This document shows, piece after piece, positions 33,610 through 45,659 of a stretch of DNA of 64,000 nucleotides. Below the pieces are notes generated by a model that had not been told where the DNA came from, did not search any database, and was given only the letters and a program-made list of their open reading frames with translations. Source of the stretch: Chromobotia macracanthus (Eukaryota; Chordata; Actinopteri; Cypriniformes; Botiidae); contig JAZGTH010000032.1 in assembly GCA_036877525.1 (NCBI GenBank), positions 1,097,001-1,161,000 of the forward strand, in the 5' to 3' direction. Position 1 is the first letter of the stretch; each line of letters opens with the position of its first letter. Both the position numbers and the translations under genes were made by a program.

Positions 33610-36600
33610 TATGAAGCCTTGAGGATGTGCAGCCTGAAAGTCAAATTCACTCATCCTCAATATTTTTTTTTGTTATGTCTACCACTTCTGAAAGGTGTCA
33701 TTATTGCTTTAACTGTATTACATTCATGATAACTAGCATTACAAATCAGACCTAAATTGATTTGCTGATCATCATTGAGATTATTTGTGAAATGACTTTA
33801 AATACATTCTTGATCTACCACATTCTTTATTAATTTTCCTATGTTGCTTAGCTAATGCAAACAGCCATCACTTTCTTAACAGCTGTTAAGAAAATGAAAT
33901 TACAGTAGCCTAAATTGCGATTTTGCTATTGGTTTACATTAGCCAACAGCCTGTGTGGCCAACTGTCAGCTAAAAAGTAAAGTTGCTTCTAATAACTTTT
34001 TGAAAGGAATGAAGACCCGTTAGATTTGGGTCTACTAATGTAAGTTTTTGTTTACCTTAAAGGGTTTTTAATGCTGGGTTTTCTAATCTCTGCATGAACA
34101 TGAAATAAGAATATGGATTGATTGTTTGGATTCATTGTTTAATGTAAAAAGTACTTAAATTGTGATATAATTGGTATTTTCATGTTTAAGAAGAAAGGAT
34201 AAAATTAGTTTTAAATTTTTTAATTTTAAAAAGTATAAACTGTATTTTTTATCAAGAAGTGAGTGTTGCTGCTTAACCAATGAGATGGTTATAAGATGAT
34301 CCCTTGAGTTGAAGGGGGTGCAATTTCATGGTGCACACAGTAATGGATGTGAGAATGCGAACATTGGAGAAAACCAAGCAAACAAAGTTCTCGAATTTGC
34401 AAAAGGAGTTTTTTGTACGGCAAGTAAAGACATTGAACAGCTAAGAGACTGTTACGATTGAGAAAGTGTTCATTTATAAAAAAAATAAACACTTCGAACT
34501 CATAATGAAAATTTTTAAGAATGAATTGTAAAGTGAGCGTGTGTGAACATGATGTTGTGACAGATTTTGCCCAGAGGGGTAGTTCATGGATGGATGTTTT
34601 TGACAGGTGGATCTGCTAACCATGTTATTGTGCTGTTGTCATGGGTATCGTTTTCTGTTTTTTGCTATTTCACTGGATTTTGTGAGTAATTGTAACCATC
34701 AAACACATTCACATGAGTTCCAACGATGCGCGCCAATGAAAGAAATCACAGCTGGGTAATGGGTATTTTTGTATGCTGAAGTGTAATCTGAGTATTTTGT
34801 ATAGTATGTGAGTTTTTGATGTGAATATCTATTGATGTGTATTTATTTTGGTTGTTACATGTGCAGGTTTAATTGTGTTTTTTTTCTGATTTAATTTAGA
34901 GGAGAAAAAGGGGTCAAGAGTTAAATGTTCAATAAATGTTGGTTTATTGAGAAGTTGTATATTTCCTGTGAATTGTACAGAAAGAGACTAATTCCAGTGT
35001 CACTTAATTACTTTAATTGAGATTACTTTCATTGAGGTACAATGGGAATGTAATTTATAGCATTTTCAGAGTGTTTCAGAACATACTAATAAAATATTCT
35101 TAAATCCATGTTACAGGAAGGGCAGGCAATTTCAGAGAGGCTACCAATAACAAGGTAGCTTTGAAAGCACCACTTCAGAGCACCCTCCAAAGCCACACCT
35201 CCTCCAAAACATGAAAATGCTGATGACAGCAGATTGTCTGTGCGAGCAGGGTGCGTGGAGTTATGCAAATACATAGTTTAAGAGGCAAGTAGGGCATCCT
35301 ATCATTGCATTCAGACCGATTGGATGAAATTTTATGCTCCTGCGCCTTCCACAGAAGATATTAATGTATAAATATACTTTTTAAAGAGCCCTTTACCTAG
35401 TGATTGCTATTAGGATATGAAGAGACTTAACCAATATGAAAATTTTTTCTAGGAAAACGCAACAAAACTTGTCTATGCTGATTTTGATTTTTCAACTTTT
35501 TTAACAAGTTATGTTGATAATTCAATTTCCAAAAAAGTAAATAAATAGATGCATTCTCACAAGTAAACCCCAGTGTGTGGGAGAGTTTTAAGTGGAATGT
35601 ATCAGAGAGCCGAGGAATGGTGGGGGAGTCCTGAAGTGCCAGTGTGATTCACTGAAACCTTTTACTTGAGGTAAAGGTCTATCCTTTTCGTAAAGATCAT
35701 CACCCACACACTGTCTGGATATGTTTATCAACATACACACCCAAGAGACAAATTAAGACAGAATATACACACATAAACGCAAACAAACCCTGAAATGCCA
35801 GTGTGTGGCAGTCCACAGATACTGCCCACGCAATCTAGCTATGAGTCAATGCATGCCCATGACAGAACTGGAAATCTGTGATGCAAACAGGCATGCTTAC
35901 TTCAGAGATTACAGCTGTATTACTCATGATATATATTTTTATGTTTGTGATTTATCATGAGCAGATCAACCAGTTTTGGTAAATATGGTTTGTGTTTGTA
36001 CAAGAAACACTAAAGGTCAAATTTTCACCAAAAATAATTTTATGTAAACTTTCACAAGACATTTATGCATTTTTTCTCGGTTTACACAGGAAAACATATA
36101 AACACACTGCAGCACAGAGTTACAGAGCTGGTACAAAACTTGTTTAATCTAGTTTTATTTAATTTTTGCACATACCACCTGTGTCGCTTGTTCTTTGTTC
36201 AAGCGATTAACTTATTTGTTTACTTACTGTTGAGTACCTCTTATTGCTGCCATCTTTGCTGTGTGTTGCTACAGTAGTTAGCAGTGTCTGATTACATCAC
36301 AGCATGTGTCATGTATTTAAATACTCCTCCAAACACCGCCACCAGGTGTGTCTGAAAATTATTCAATAACGCAAAGGGAACATACAGATATCCTGCATCT
36401 TGTTGAGGAAAGATTTTACATGATTTTGTCTGGTGGATAAAAAACTGGCGAAGAACAATCCCATAGACTTGAATAGAGGGGAAGTGACCCAATCTATATC
36501 TACAGGCAAATATGTTATAGACCTCTGGAGGTGGCGTCCAACACCATAGCAACCACATAGCAACACCCTAGCATTGAATCTATACATGCACTCACGAAAA

Positions 36601-37980
36601 CTGTTTATTCCAGGTTATTTTTGCATAAAGTACCATTCTAAAACTCTATGTAAATGAAAACACCATTGTCCTAATAAGTATTTACTTAACAAGCCGCATG
36701 TATGGCCAGGTTAAGAGTGAGAGGCTAACACAGAATGTTAACACAAACATTTATTTTGTGTAATACACTCCTTTCTTGTCAGCCTTCTAGTGTCCAAGCA
36801 CGTAAACATTGTGGTAGCAGGTGTGCACAGACAAGCCTTCTCACATTTTGTTAATTTTGTTATGTTAAAAATACTTAGTCATGCTTTAACACTGCATACA
36901 CACCCATATATACAAAAATAGCATATAACAGCATATAAGAAAGGCTATAGGAAAGGATTTTTTGAAATTCACCAAACTACACTTATGACATGCTCAGAAG
37001 CTAATGGTGTGTGTGTGCAGGCTGTTTGGGGGAGGGATGTAAGAACAGTCATTGCAGATGTTGTTAAAACATGTTGAAACTACATAGAAGCGGATACACA
37101 GTTTGACAAGAGCAGTGACCACAAAGGGAAGTAGATAACAGTCATGCCACTCAAACATCTAAATACAGCAAAATAACCAGAAACTCTAAACACTTAGAAG
37201 TCACATAGAATTAGTTGTATTTTGTAAATCAGCATCCTTGTATTATTGTCATATTAGAACATGACCTACAAAACCCAATTATACTGTAGTTACTGTGAGA
37301 TCCTTATGTGAATGTATACAAATTCACTTACAATATTAGAGTATTTAGTATTTAAACAAGTATTTAAACATAACATACAAACAAATATGTCTCAGATTAT
37401 CAATAAAAGGAACAGTTCAGTTGGGCACACACACACACACATGCTTTCTAGCAAAGGAGGCAACATAGTCTGTATCATACTCTTGGCAGTGTGTGAGGAC
37501 ACCTGGGGGTGATGTGTACTGCACCCACACGCACACACACTCCATCCAAGTGACTCATCACCCTGCTGTTAATGACGTCGACTCTACCCACCTACAGTCA
37601 CACACACAGTTAGTATGAAGAGGCATTGGTAACAGAGCCTGCCTTCCCCCTGGTGGATGACAAATACAGCTGAAAGCATACATATACACTGTAAGCTGTG
37701 CTGAGAATGTAATAATAGCCAACTATATTCACTGTTGTGTCAGTGGGAAACAATGAAGAACAAGTGGAATCAGAATAGCTATAAGTTCATTTAAACTTAG
37801 AATCGGTACAGACAATTAAACACTTAAATAAAATACAAAATAAAGAAAATAAAATATATTTTATGCTATAGCAATTGCTATAAATTATAGCATTTGCTCT
37901 GACAGGCATACTCACAAGACAGCTCACTTTGTAGCACTCTTTCTTCTTTTCCAGGGTATCACAGATTTTAACCCATCTCT
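33610..37980. other. Long non-coding stretch, no gene recognised
   Basis: Over 4 kb of AT-rich DNA with short motif-free frames. A short (AC)8 run lies at 37424-37441. Bases 36290-36600 carry words of a common fish repeat ('aatcccatagacttga', 'catagcaaccacatagcaac'). Nothing supports an exon. Confidence 0.5.
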
Positions 37981-37984
37981 GGTC

Positions 37985-38050
37985 TCACTGCAGTAAGCAA
38001 GCCAACAGGGTGACAGTAGAAAGAAACCAAAACTCCAGTGATGTAGAAAT
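37985..38050 (-). repeat. L2 3' UTR fragment
   Basis: The minus strand reads 'caccctgttggcttgcttac', the conserved word of the L2 3' UTRs at 16248 and 53450, preceded by 'gttttggtttctttctactg'. A short relic only. Confidence 0.65.
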
Positions 38051-38469
38051 AGAGAAAAAACGTTGGAGAAACAAGGCTCAGCTAGGGCTGGGCGATTGAA
38101 TGTTGTCAGTGTTTATTGACTGTATAGTTTAATTAATAATGGTAGAAGAAATGGTCACTATAATGCTTGACAGTTTTACTTAAATGTATTTAAATGTAAA
38201 CGGACATGAAGTTTGGTTGCAAGTATGCACAGTCCCTGGATCATAAACATCATTAGTGGTGCTTACGGTTGCATACTTCTTTTCTGGACAAAACTTTGGT
38301 ACGTAACTTGTCCCACACTGTTTGTTGTAGACCCATGAATGAGGGGGTCAAATCAACCGGTTTATTGAGGATAGGTGTGCTATGACTTTTATAAGCAATT
38401 GGGTGTACAATTTTTGTAGGCACACGAAAAAGTGGTCACAAAAATTCGATAGACTTAACATAGGGTAGA

Positions 38470-38880
38470 TCTTTGTGATGTCATACCTCTGTATCAGAAT
38501 TTTGTAAAGACTTGGGGTTACCCTTTTTTGACTCAGACATTTATTACCATGGAAACTGTCCAGCCATGCCCTAGCAACCATTTAGAGCACCCTAGCAACC
38601 AACATGAATTAGCTATCTCAGTACCAGAACATCTTAGAGACATGGGATTGGCTCTTTTGATTTAGACACAAATTTGTCTGTTAGTTTAAGTCTGTGAACT
38701 GTCTAGCTACACCCTAACAACCATGTAATGAAATGAATAAGCCATATCTCAGCATTAGAACATTATAGAGAAATTTGGGTGGGCTTATTTGACTCGGGCT
38801 GTCAGTGGACTTTAGGTATTGCCCTGGCAACTTCCTAACCACACCACTTATAGCATCTCAGCAACTGCATTACATCATGA
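38470..38880. repeat. Diverged tandem repeat, period roughly 110-140
   Basis: About three and a half diverged units, each with 'atctcag.a.(c/t)agaaca', 'tagagacatggg/tagagaaatttggg', 'ctcttttgattta/cttatttgactc', 'aactgtc(c/t)ag' and 'ccctagcaaccat'. No coding meaning; known as a repetitive style in fish DNA. Confidence 0.6.
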
Positions 38881-38904
38881 ATAAGTCAAATTTCAATATA
38901 TGTA

Positions 38905-39058
38905 TCATAGTAAAACATGTAAGTGTCACACTGAATCATGCTAGTATCATACTAAAACATGCTAGTATCATGTTACATCATACTAGCATTATGTTAATTC
39001 ATGCTAGCATCATGGTAATTTAGGCTAACATTGTATTAAATCATACTACCATCATGCC
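38905..39058. repeat. Minisatellite 'catgctagtatcat'
   Basis: Six to seven diverged units of about 20 bases, such as 'aaacatgctagtatcatgtt' and 'aattcatgctagcatcatgg'. It runs up to the edge of Gypsy RT sequence. Confidence 0.8.
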
Positions 39059-39064
39059 AAGTCA

Positions 39065-39990
39065 CACACATTGGCATTCAATCCCCCTAATGCCAATTTC
39101 TCGAGAAAAAACAGCCTTTACCACACCGTTTGGTTTACACCAATTTGTCATGCTTCCATTTGGGCTATTCGGGGCCCCAGCCACGTTTCAGCGCCTCATG
39201 GACCGGGTCCTACAACCCCATCAGGCATATGTCGCCGCATACCTAGATGATATCATCATATACAGTAATGACTGGCGGCAGCATATGCAACATCTACGGG
39301 CAGTCCTGAGGTCTCTGCACAGGGCAGGGCTTACTGCTAACCCGAAGAAGTGTGCAATTGGATGGGTGGAGGTGCAGATAAAACCTGTCCGCTTCCTAAG
39401 ACCAAAAAGGAGGCGAGACAGTTCTTGGGTCTGGCAGGCTATTATAGATGCTTTGTGCCAAATTATTCATCACCAGCCCCTTGATTGATCTCACTAAAAA
39501 GGGAGCTCCAGACCCGGTCCAGTGGACGGAGCCGTGCCAGTGGGCTTTTACCCTAGTGAAGGCTGCATTGTGTGGCGGGCCATTATTACATTCTCCTAAC
39601 TTTCCTCTCCCTTTTATCCTGCAGACTGACGCATCGGACTGAGGGCTGGGAGCAGTCCTTTCCCAATGGGTGGGGAGTGAGGAGCGCCCAGTGCTGTATA
39701 TTAGTCGCAAGCTCTCCATGAGAGAGACTAAATACAGCACCATTGAGAAGGAATGCTTAGTCATCAAGTGGGCGGTCTTCACTCTTAGATACTACCTGTT
39801 GGGGCAGGCTTTCACCCTTTGTTCGGACCACGCGCCGCTACAGTGCACCCCATGAAAGATACCAATGCCCGGATCACCCGCTGGTATCTGGCATTACAAT
39901 CCTTTAAATTCCAGGTGTGCAGATGGCTGTGGCGGACTTCCCCAGATGGGAGTGGGGACAGGCCAGATGGCACCCCGGCCTGAGTTGGGT
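39065..39990 (+). pseudogene. Gypsy RT-RNase H relic of a second lineage
   Basis: RT starts at 'TAFTTPFGLHQFVMLPFGLF' (39110 on), with 'GAPATFQRLMDRVLQ', the palm 'AAYLDDIIIYSN' (both Asp present) and 'AGLTANPKKCAIG'. A small deletion and frameshift near 39380-39480 precede 'LTDLTKKGAPDPVQWTEPC'. RNase H follows: 'PFILQTDASD', a TGA at 39641, 'LGAVLSQW', '[20 protein letters not shown]', 'ALKWA'-like sequence and 'LCSDHAPLQ', and then 'NARITRWYLALQSFKFQV'. Sequence differs clearly from the other Gypsy copies. Right after RNase H comes terminal, non-coding sequence without integrase: either a deletion or a Gmr1-like order with integrase upstream of RT. Confidence 0.88.
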
Positions 39991-40315
39991 GGAAAGCGGG
40001 GCATGGTTTCATCATCGCTGCTGGTGGAGAGACAGGTTTGGAGATAAAATGGTTAAGGGAAATGTCTCCCTCGTAATGATCTAACAGCTGTTCCCATTTT
40101 GCAGTGAGTTGAGAGACACGATAAAACGGGGCTGCAGCAGAAGATTGGGGTTGAGGAAAGGAGCACAGACGGGACTGGAAAATAAAGAACTTTTACCGGA
40201 CGATTATGGAGAGCTGAAAAACGCACAAATTAATTTATTTGTTTTCCTGGCATTCTTTTGTTTTAAATAAATATATGTTTTCCCGTCCTTCGATCTGTGA
40301 CTGTTTGTTTACCGA
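39991..40315 (+). mobile_element. Probable 3' LTR of the second-lineage Gypsy
   Basis: A purine-rich 'ggtggaaagcggggca' (39984-39999) resembling a polypurine tract is followed by 'tggtttcatca'. AATAAA-type signals occur at 40180 and 40266-40271, and the sequence stays non-coding to about 40315 ('accgaagacaca'). No second LTR is available for comparison, so both limits are approximate. Confidence 0.4.
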
Positions 40316-40689
40316 AGACACAGAAAGTGGTTTACAATTATATATAGCAAAAATAGTGTAAAAAAGACTATTTGATGCATCAATTATGGCAAAATATGAT
40401 ATTCAAGTTTATTGACCAGAATAAGCCAATAATTATGGCTAAACTGCCATTAATACAGAACTAATAATGGCAATTTTACCCCTGTTTCTAAACTAAGGTT
40501 CTTTTTACATTGTATATTGCTTTGTTTAGCAGTTATTCTGTATTATATTTAAAAAAATAATACAAACAAAACATCTTCCTATATAAGATAAGAGAAATAA
40601 TCTAATATATTATAAAAAATGTATTTATTTATTTTTCCATAACCAAATGAATAAACTCTTTGCCCTAAGATACAGAAATTTATATTTAT

Positions 40690-41285
40690 ATAGTATATTT
40701 TACGAATATCATGGAACAACATTCCAAGAGGGCCAACACAGGCAAATGATTGTAGCCGTGGTCACTGAGGCAGTTAAATGCTTGCCAGTGGTCACTTACA
40801 ATTATGGTCCCACGTTTCACATGCTTCTCAATGTGTGGCAGGAGTCGTGACCTTCTTTTGACAAGTTTTAAGATTGGTCTTCTGCATTTTCCACAGATTC
40901 CCAGCATTCCAAAAACCCAGGATGGTCGATTGTTTGACCTTGGGTTCCTTCCTCTGTTGTACTACACACACACACACACACACACAGAATATTAGAGTAC
41001 ATAATCACTTATAAACAATAAGCTGTCAATAGTCTTTGATAAATACAGTAGTTAACTGACATAATAGCGCTTACTTTTCTTTTGTGCCTAAATTTACTTT
41101 CATCAATTTGCACAATCATCTTTAATGTGCCCCTGTTTTCCATACGCTTTATGGTGGATCTGCAAACTCTTCTTAACTTGTGAGAAAATTTTGTTAGTGT
41201 AGTAGAACTACCACAGATCTCCTCTTCAATCATATCAAGTTGTCTAAGTCTCAAACCCTGGGCAAATCTAAATGACAATGTTTTT
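40690..41285 (-). pseudogene. Merlin-type (IS1016/ISXO2-like) transposase relic with intron
   Basis: Exon 1 (minus, 41278-41075) reads 'FAQGLRLRQLDMIEEEI', 'LTKFSHKLRRVC' and 'IVQIDESKFRHKRK', the last holding the first DDE aspartate. A GT donor follows at 41074-41073, and an AG acceptor comes after the (TG)n run at about 40967. Joining them in phase 0 puts 'YNRGR' directly after 'KFRHKRK', as in the family, and continues 'PSWVFGMLGI', 'PILKLVKRR', then 'GTIIVSDHWQAFNCL' with the second aspartate (about 40780). The third acidic residue and C-terminus are missing: the frame ends shortly after 'GYNHLPV' near 40700. Merlin is a known eukaryotic superfamily related to bacterial IS1016. No terminal repeats were found. 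Confidence 0.75.
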
Positions 41286-41309
41286 TATTAGAAACACTAA
41301 GAAAAGCAA

Positions 41310-41515
41310 ATAAGGTTGTAAGGGACAAGACAGGGCAAAACGGTAAACAGGCAAGGGTCGTGGCAGGCAGCAAACAATCAAATATCCAAGGTACAGGCCA
41401 GAAATAGAGGCAGGCAGTAAACAATCCAAAACGAGATAAACAATACAGGTCAAAACACTAGTAATCCAATAATGCAGTGAAATAACGCTGTCGCCGGGGC
41501 AAAACAAGACTTCGA
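41310..41515 (-). mobile_element. Gypsy LTR fragment
   Basis: The minus strand reads 'cttgttttgccccggcgaca', 'tggattactagtg', 'tttgctgcctgccacgaccc' and 'ttgcctgtttaccgttttgc', in the same order as 33121-33310 in the LTR at 33002. The 5' and 3' ends are missing. Confidence 0.65.
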
Positions 41516-41518
41516 ATT

Positions 41519-42017
41519 TTTTCCTGTGATTTCAAGCTGAATGTTTAGCATCCTTAATCCAGTCAGTAATCAGTCATCCTTCAGAAATCATTCTAATATT
41601 CTGATTTGCTACTCAAAAAACATTTATTATTGTTATGTTAAAAACGGCTGAGTATAATATTTCAGGTTTCTTTGATAATTAGAATGTTCAGAAAAACAGC
41701 ATTTTCTAAAATAGAATTTATTTGTAACATTATAAATGTCATTATCATCAATTTAAAGCATTCTTGCTAAATAGAAGTATTAATTTCTATAAATTTTACC
41801 CCCCCCCCCCCCAAAAAAAAAAAAATTAAAATAAATAACATAAAATAAATAAAATAAATGTTTCTTGAACGACAAATCAGCATATTAGAATGACACATGA
41901 CACCGAAGACTGGAGTAATTATGCTGGAAATTTATACATTAATACATTACATTTTAATATATATTTAAATAGAAAACAATTAAAATCTTACTGTTCAAAA
42001 GCTTTTGACTGGTAGTG
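41519..42017. repeat. High-copy fish dispersed repeat
   Basis: Words such as 'aatcagcatattagaatgac', 'gaagactggagtaattatgc' and the end 'cttttgactggtagtgta' are those of a repeat I know to be abundant in cyprinid DNA, probably a non-autonomous DNA transposon. A C14A13 homopolymer step lies at 41802-41825. Assignment is from memory. Confidence 0.55.
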
Positions 42018-43240
42018 TACTTTACTGTAAAGAGCTAACCTGTACATGAATAACATCAATGACTTAAGGGATGCACATGAATTTGCAAAAATAGATCCTT
42101 TATGAAAGGTTTGTGTTACTTTTTTCCCTTTGTGACAAGAATCCTGATATAACCTGTTGGAGAGTAAGAAAGTAAATTTAATTTCTCGATTTTGTTTTTG
42201 TTAATTATTATTTATTCCATTATTTAGACCAATTCACAAATATAAAAATTACAGTAACTTACCAGACAAGTTGTTTCACACTTTTTTTTGCATAGTTTCA
42301 TTGGATGTTTACATTTTGAGTCCCTTTTCTTTTAAGAAGTCCTTTCTTCATCATCCACTTTACAAGTCTTGTTTTTTGGTGATAATGATAATTGTTCTTG
42401 TTGTCTGAATTGTATTTACAGTATTTCAGGAATGCTGTATCAGGAGGACATTTCAGTGCCGTTGAAAAGATGCTCTATCAACCTATAAACAACTCTATTT
42501 TTATAAACTCAAGTCTATAAACAAATGGCTGTATTGTGCTTTTGTCAAGCTTGTGCGCATGTTTTTTGTCACAGAATATAAATGCATAATGTGAAGGATG
42601 TGGGAATTACCGTTTTGCATGAACTCATCTGATGTGCAACATTTCTTTTTAGGTTGTATGTGTAACATGTCAGTTTTAGTTTATGTACTTAAAATGTTAT
42701 TACATTTACAAAATGAGGCATATTGTTGTTTACCCAAGAGGTATAACAACAGTCAGAATGAAGAAATAACAAATGAATAGAAAAAGAAATCTGTAAAATG
42801 ATTTTGACTTCATTTCATAATCTGAGATATAGCTGTGTTTTAACTAGCCTCTGTCTATTTTTATTAACTTTGTGAATGTTTCCTTGTGAAGGTAAGTAGT
42901 TCAGTTTTTGTTTACATTCAATAAATAAATACAAAAAGTGAGTAAATGCGTTTTGTATTTAATATGCTGCTGTAGTCTAATTTATACATTTTATGTAACA
43001 GCATGAGTTAAGTAAGAGTGTACAGGTAATGAGACAGGCATTCAAATCGTTGTTAACCATATATGACGTTTTGTATTCTTTAAATTATGATATTAAAAGT
43101 TACATATTTTGTTTGTAAACAGTTGGAAATGCTAGATAAGGTGAGTAATTAAAGAGGAAGTAGAGAATATGTGTAAACAAATTACAAAACGTGTAAAATG
43201 AGTGCGCTGAATCAAGCCACATAGTGATCAGTTAAATCTT
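42018..43240. other. Non-coding stretch, no gene recognised
   Basis: AT-rich, with short frames only and no repeat family I can name. It ends where Gypsy pol sequence begins abruptly at about 43260. Confidence 0.4.
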
Positions 43241-43259
43241 TCATTGAGATTTAATGCCA

Positions 43260-44190
43260 GCAGAGCAGGCGTGATGTTACAGTCCAGTCCATGTCTGTCC
43301 ACAAGCATGGGGAGCCCTCCGAGCCTGACCCAACCAAAGATCCCCAAGGTTTATAACGAGCTTTTGGAGGTCTTCAGCAAGGTTAAAGCCACACAGTTAC
43401 CACCACATTGGCACTGGGACTGTGCTATAGACCTTCTTCCCAACATGTGTCCTCCCAAAAGCAAAGTCTACCCGCTGTCACGCCAAGAAGCACAGACTAT
43501 GGAGGACTACGTCAAGGAGGCTCTGGAAGCTGGCTTTATCCGTCCTTCTACTTCTCCCACTGCAGCCGGCTTCTTCTTCGTGGAGAAGAAGGATGGGGGT
43601 CTGCGTCCGTGCATCGACTACAGAGGCCTCAATAATGTCACTGTTAAATTCAGGTATCCACTGCCTCTAGTCCCTTCTGCCCTAGAACAACTCAGGAAGG
43701 CCAAAATTTTTTACCAAACTCGACTTGAGAAACGCTTATAACCTGATACGCATCAGGGACGGAGATGAGTGGAAGACAGCTTTTCTCACCACCAGGGGGC
43801 ACTACGAATACCTGGTTATGCCCTTTGGCCTTGCCAATGCCCCAGCCATCTTCCAATCCTTCATAAATGAAGTCTTCAAAGATGTCCTCCACAAGTATGT
43901 CATCGCATATCTTGACGACATCCTAATCTATTCCCTGAATGAAGAGGATCATGTCACTCACGTCAAGAGTGTTCTTTCCAAGCTTTTCAATCACCAACTC
44001 TGTCAAGACTGAAAAATGTGAGTTTCATGTGAAGCAGACAACATTCCTGGGGTACAACATCAGCCACCAGGGCGTTGAAATGGATGCTTCTAAGGTAACC
44101 GCCGTCACTGAGTGGCCGCAGTCCTCCACGTTGAAAGAATTGCAGAGGTTCCTGAGCTTTGCTAACTTCTATCGACTTCATCACTGACTT
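43260..44190 (+). pseudogene. Chromodomain Gypsy RT, 5'-truncated
   Basis: The sequence starts just after where protease would end: '[23 protein letters not shown]' region, '[11 protein letters not shown]', '[18 protein letters not shown]' and '[16 protein letters not shown]' (to 43741). After a frameshift in an A/T run near 43710-43725 it resumes: '[20 protein letters not shown]', '[19 protein letters not shown]' and the palm '[12 protein letters not shown]' with both Asp. A second frameshift near 44000 leads to '[18 protein letters not shown]' and '[12 protein letters not shown]' (44187). There RT breaks off and integrase sequence follows, so RNase H and the integrase N-terminus are deleted. 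Confidence 0.92.
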
Positions 44191-44277
44191 ACCCCTGTCT
44201 GATGGTTACACCACAATCCTGGTCATCGTCGACCGCTTCTCCAAAGTCTGGTTCCTTTAAAAGGATTACCTACTGCC

Positions 44278-45309
44278 ATGGAGACTGCTCAAGCCATGTT
44301 CCACCATGTCTTTCGAAACTATGGTCTACCTGAAGACATTGTATCAGATCGAGGAACTCAGTTCACCTGTCAGGTTTGGAAATCCTTTTGTAACCTTTTA
44401 GATATCAATGTGAGTTTAACCTCTGGCTATCATCCGCAGTCAAACGGTCAGGTGGAGAGGCTGAACCAAGAGATCGGCAGGTACCTGCGGACTTACTGCA
44501 GCCGAGAACAACATCGCTGGGCTGAATTTCTCCCTTGGACTGAGTATGCCCAGAACTCACTCACGCACTCCTCTACAGGACTCACACCATTTCAATGTGT
44601 GCTGGGTTACCAGCCTCCCCTGTTCCCGTGGTCAGGAGAACCATCGTCTGTGCCTGCTGTTAACGACTGGATTCGTAACAGTGAGAGGGTGTGGGACAGT
44701 GCCCATGTGCGGCTTCAACGCGCTGTGAGGAGGCAGGAAATTAACGCTAACCGTCACCGTCGCCCACACCCTCCATACCAACCTGGACAAAGGGTCTGGC
44801 TCTCCACGAGGGATCTTAAGCTACGTCTGCCGAGCAGGAAGCTCTCTCCCAGGTATGTTGGCCCATTTAAAATCATAAGACAGATTAATGAGGTCACTTA
44901 CCAATTAGAGCTTCCTGCTGACTACCGCATCTCTCCTTCTTTCCATGTGTCACTCCTCAAACCTTTCCACCGGGACGCTGACCCCGAGGCCATATTGCAG
45001 GAGCCACCGCCACCGCTGGACATTGGCGGAACGCCGGCCTACAAAGTGAACGTCCTGCTTGAATCACGGCGAAGAGGGGGTCAGTTACAAGACCTGGTGG
45101 ATTGGGAGGGATACGGCCCAGAGGAGAGATCGTGGGTAGCGGCAGTGGACATTCTGGATCCCTCGCTCAAGGAGGAGTTTCATCGAGCCAGACCTGACCG
45201 TCCAGCACCACGTCCACGGGGACGCCCACGTAGAGCACCTGGAGGTGCTCCTAGAGGGGGGGGTTCTGTAACATCACGCAAGCAGAGGGAGCCCTCACCG
45301 GAATACTGA
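44278..45309 (+). CDS. Gypsy integrase C-terminal half with chromodomain
   Basis: A 343-residue open frame without internal stops. It carries '[13 protein letters not shown]' (second catalytic Asp, residue 24) and '[19 protein letters not shown]' (catalytic Glu, residue 60), the D-35-E spacing of retroviral-type integrases. '[12 protein letters not shown]' (about 188-200) is the GPY/F module. About 256-300 is a chromodomain ('[15 protein letters not shown]') as in chromoviruses, which target chromatin. The first catalytic Asp ('DFITDLP', 44174) lies just upstream in another frame, and 'VPLKGLPTA' precedes the Met in frame, so the Met is not a natural start. The frame runs past the polypurine tract into the LTR. 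It is not functional alone; it looks recent, or simply lucky. Confidence 0.85.
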   Translation: METAQAMFHHVFRNYGLPEDIVSDRGTQFTCQVWKSFCNLLDINVSLTSGYHPQSNGQVERLNQEIGRYLRTYCSREQHRWAEFLPWTEYAQNSLTHSSTGLTPFQCVLGYQPPLFPWSGEPSSVPAVNDWIRNSERVWDSAHVRLQRAVRRQEINANRHRRPHPPYQPGQRVWLSTRDLKLRLPSRKLSPRYVGPFKIIRQINEVTYQLELPADYRISPSFHVSLLKPFHRDADPEAILQEPPPPLDIGGTPAYKVNVLLESRRRGGQLQDLVDWEGYGPEERSWVAAVDILDPSLKEEFHRARPDRPAPRPRGRPRRAPGGAPRGGGSVTSRKQREPSPEY

Positions 45310-45648
45310 CTGCTCATGCTCCCTCTGCTGAACTCTGAACTTTGAACTCTGAACTTGCTTCCTGTTTGGCATCTATATAAACCTTGCTGCCACATGGCCA
45401 CGTTGCGAAGTATTGCCAGCTTTACACCTGACTACTGAGCATTCTCTTTTACTGCCTGCTTTCCTGTGTTTTACCTATTGTTTGGTTCTCGTTTTCTGAT
45501 TTTTGCCTTGCCCCTTAGTTTGACACCTGGATTGGACTGTTTGTTTAGATATTGATTCTCTGCCTGTACTTTCGACTTTGATTATGGATAACCCCAATAA
45601 ACATCCGCAACTGGATCCTGCTTCAGCTTCTGCCTCAGCCCCCTTACA
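45267..45648 (+). mobile_element. 3' LTR of the chromodomain Gypsy
   Basis: A polypurine tract 'agaggggggggttc' ends at 45266 and the LTR starts TGTAACATCACG. TATA-like 'ctatataaacc' is at 45372-45382, AATAAA at 45597-45602, and it ends 'cccccttaca' at 45648, a TG...CA LTR of 382 bases. The end is similar to that at 33383. No 5' LTR is seen, in keeping with the truncated left side. Confidence 0.85.
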
Positions 45649-45659
45649 ACAGGAGAATC

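Noticed and set aside
28850..37441. CA-type direct repeats considered as a CRISPR-like array
   Set aside because: They are simple microsatellites without unique spacers; the genome is clearly vertebrate.
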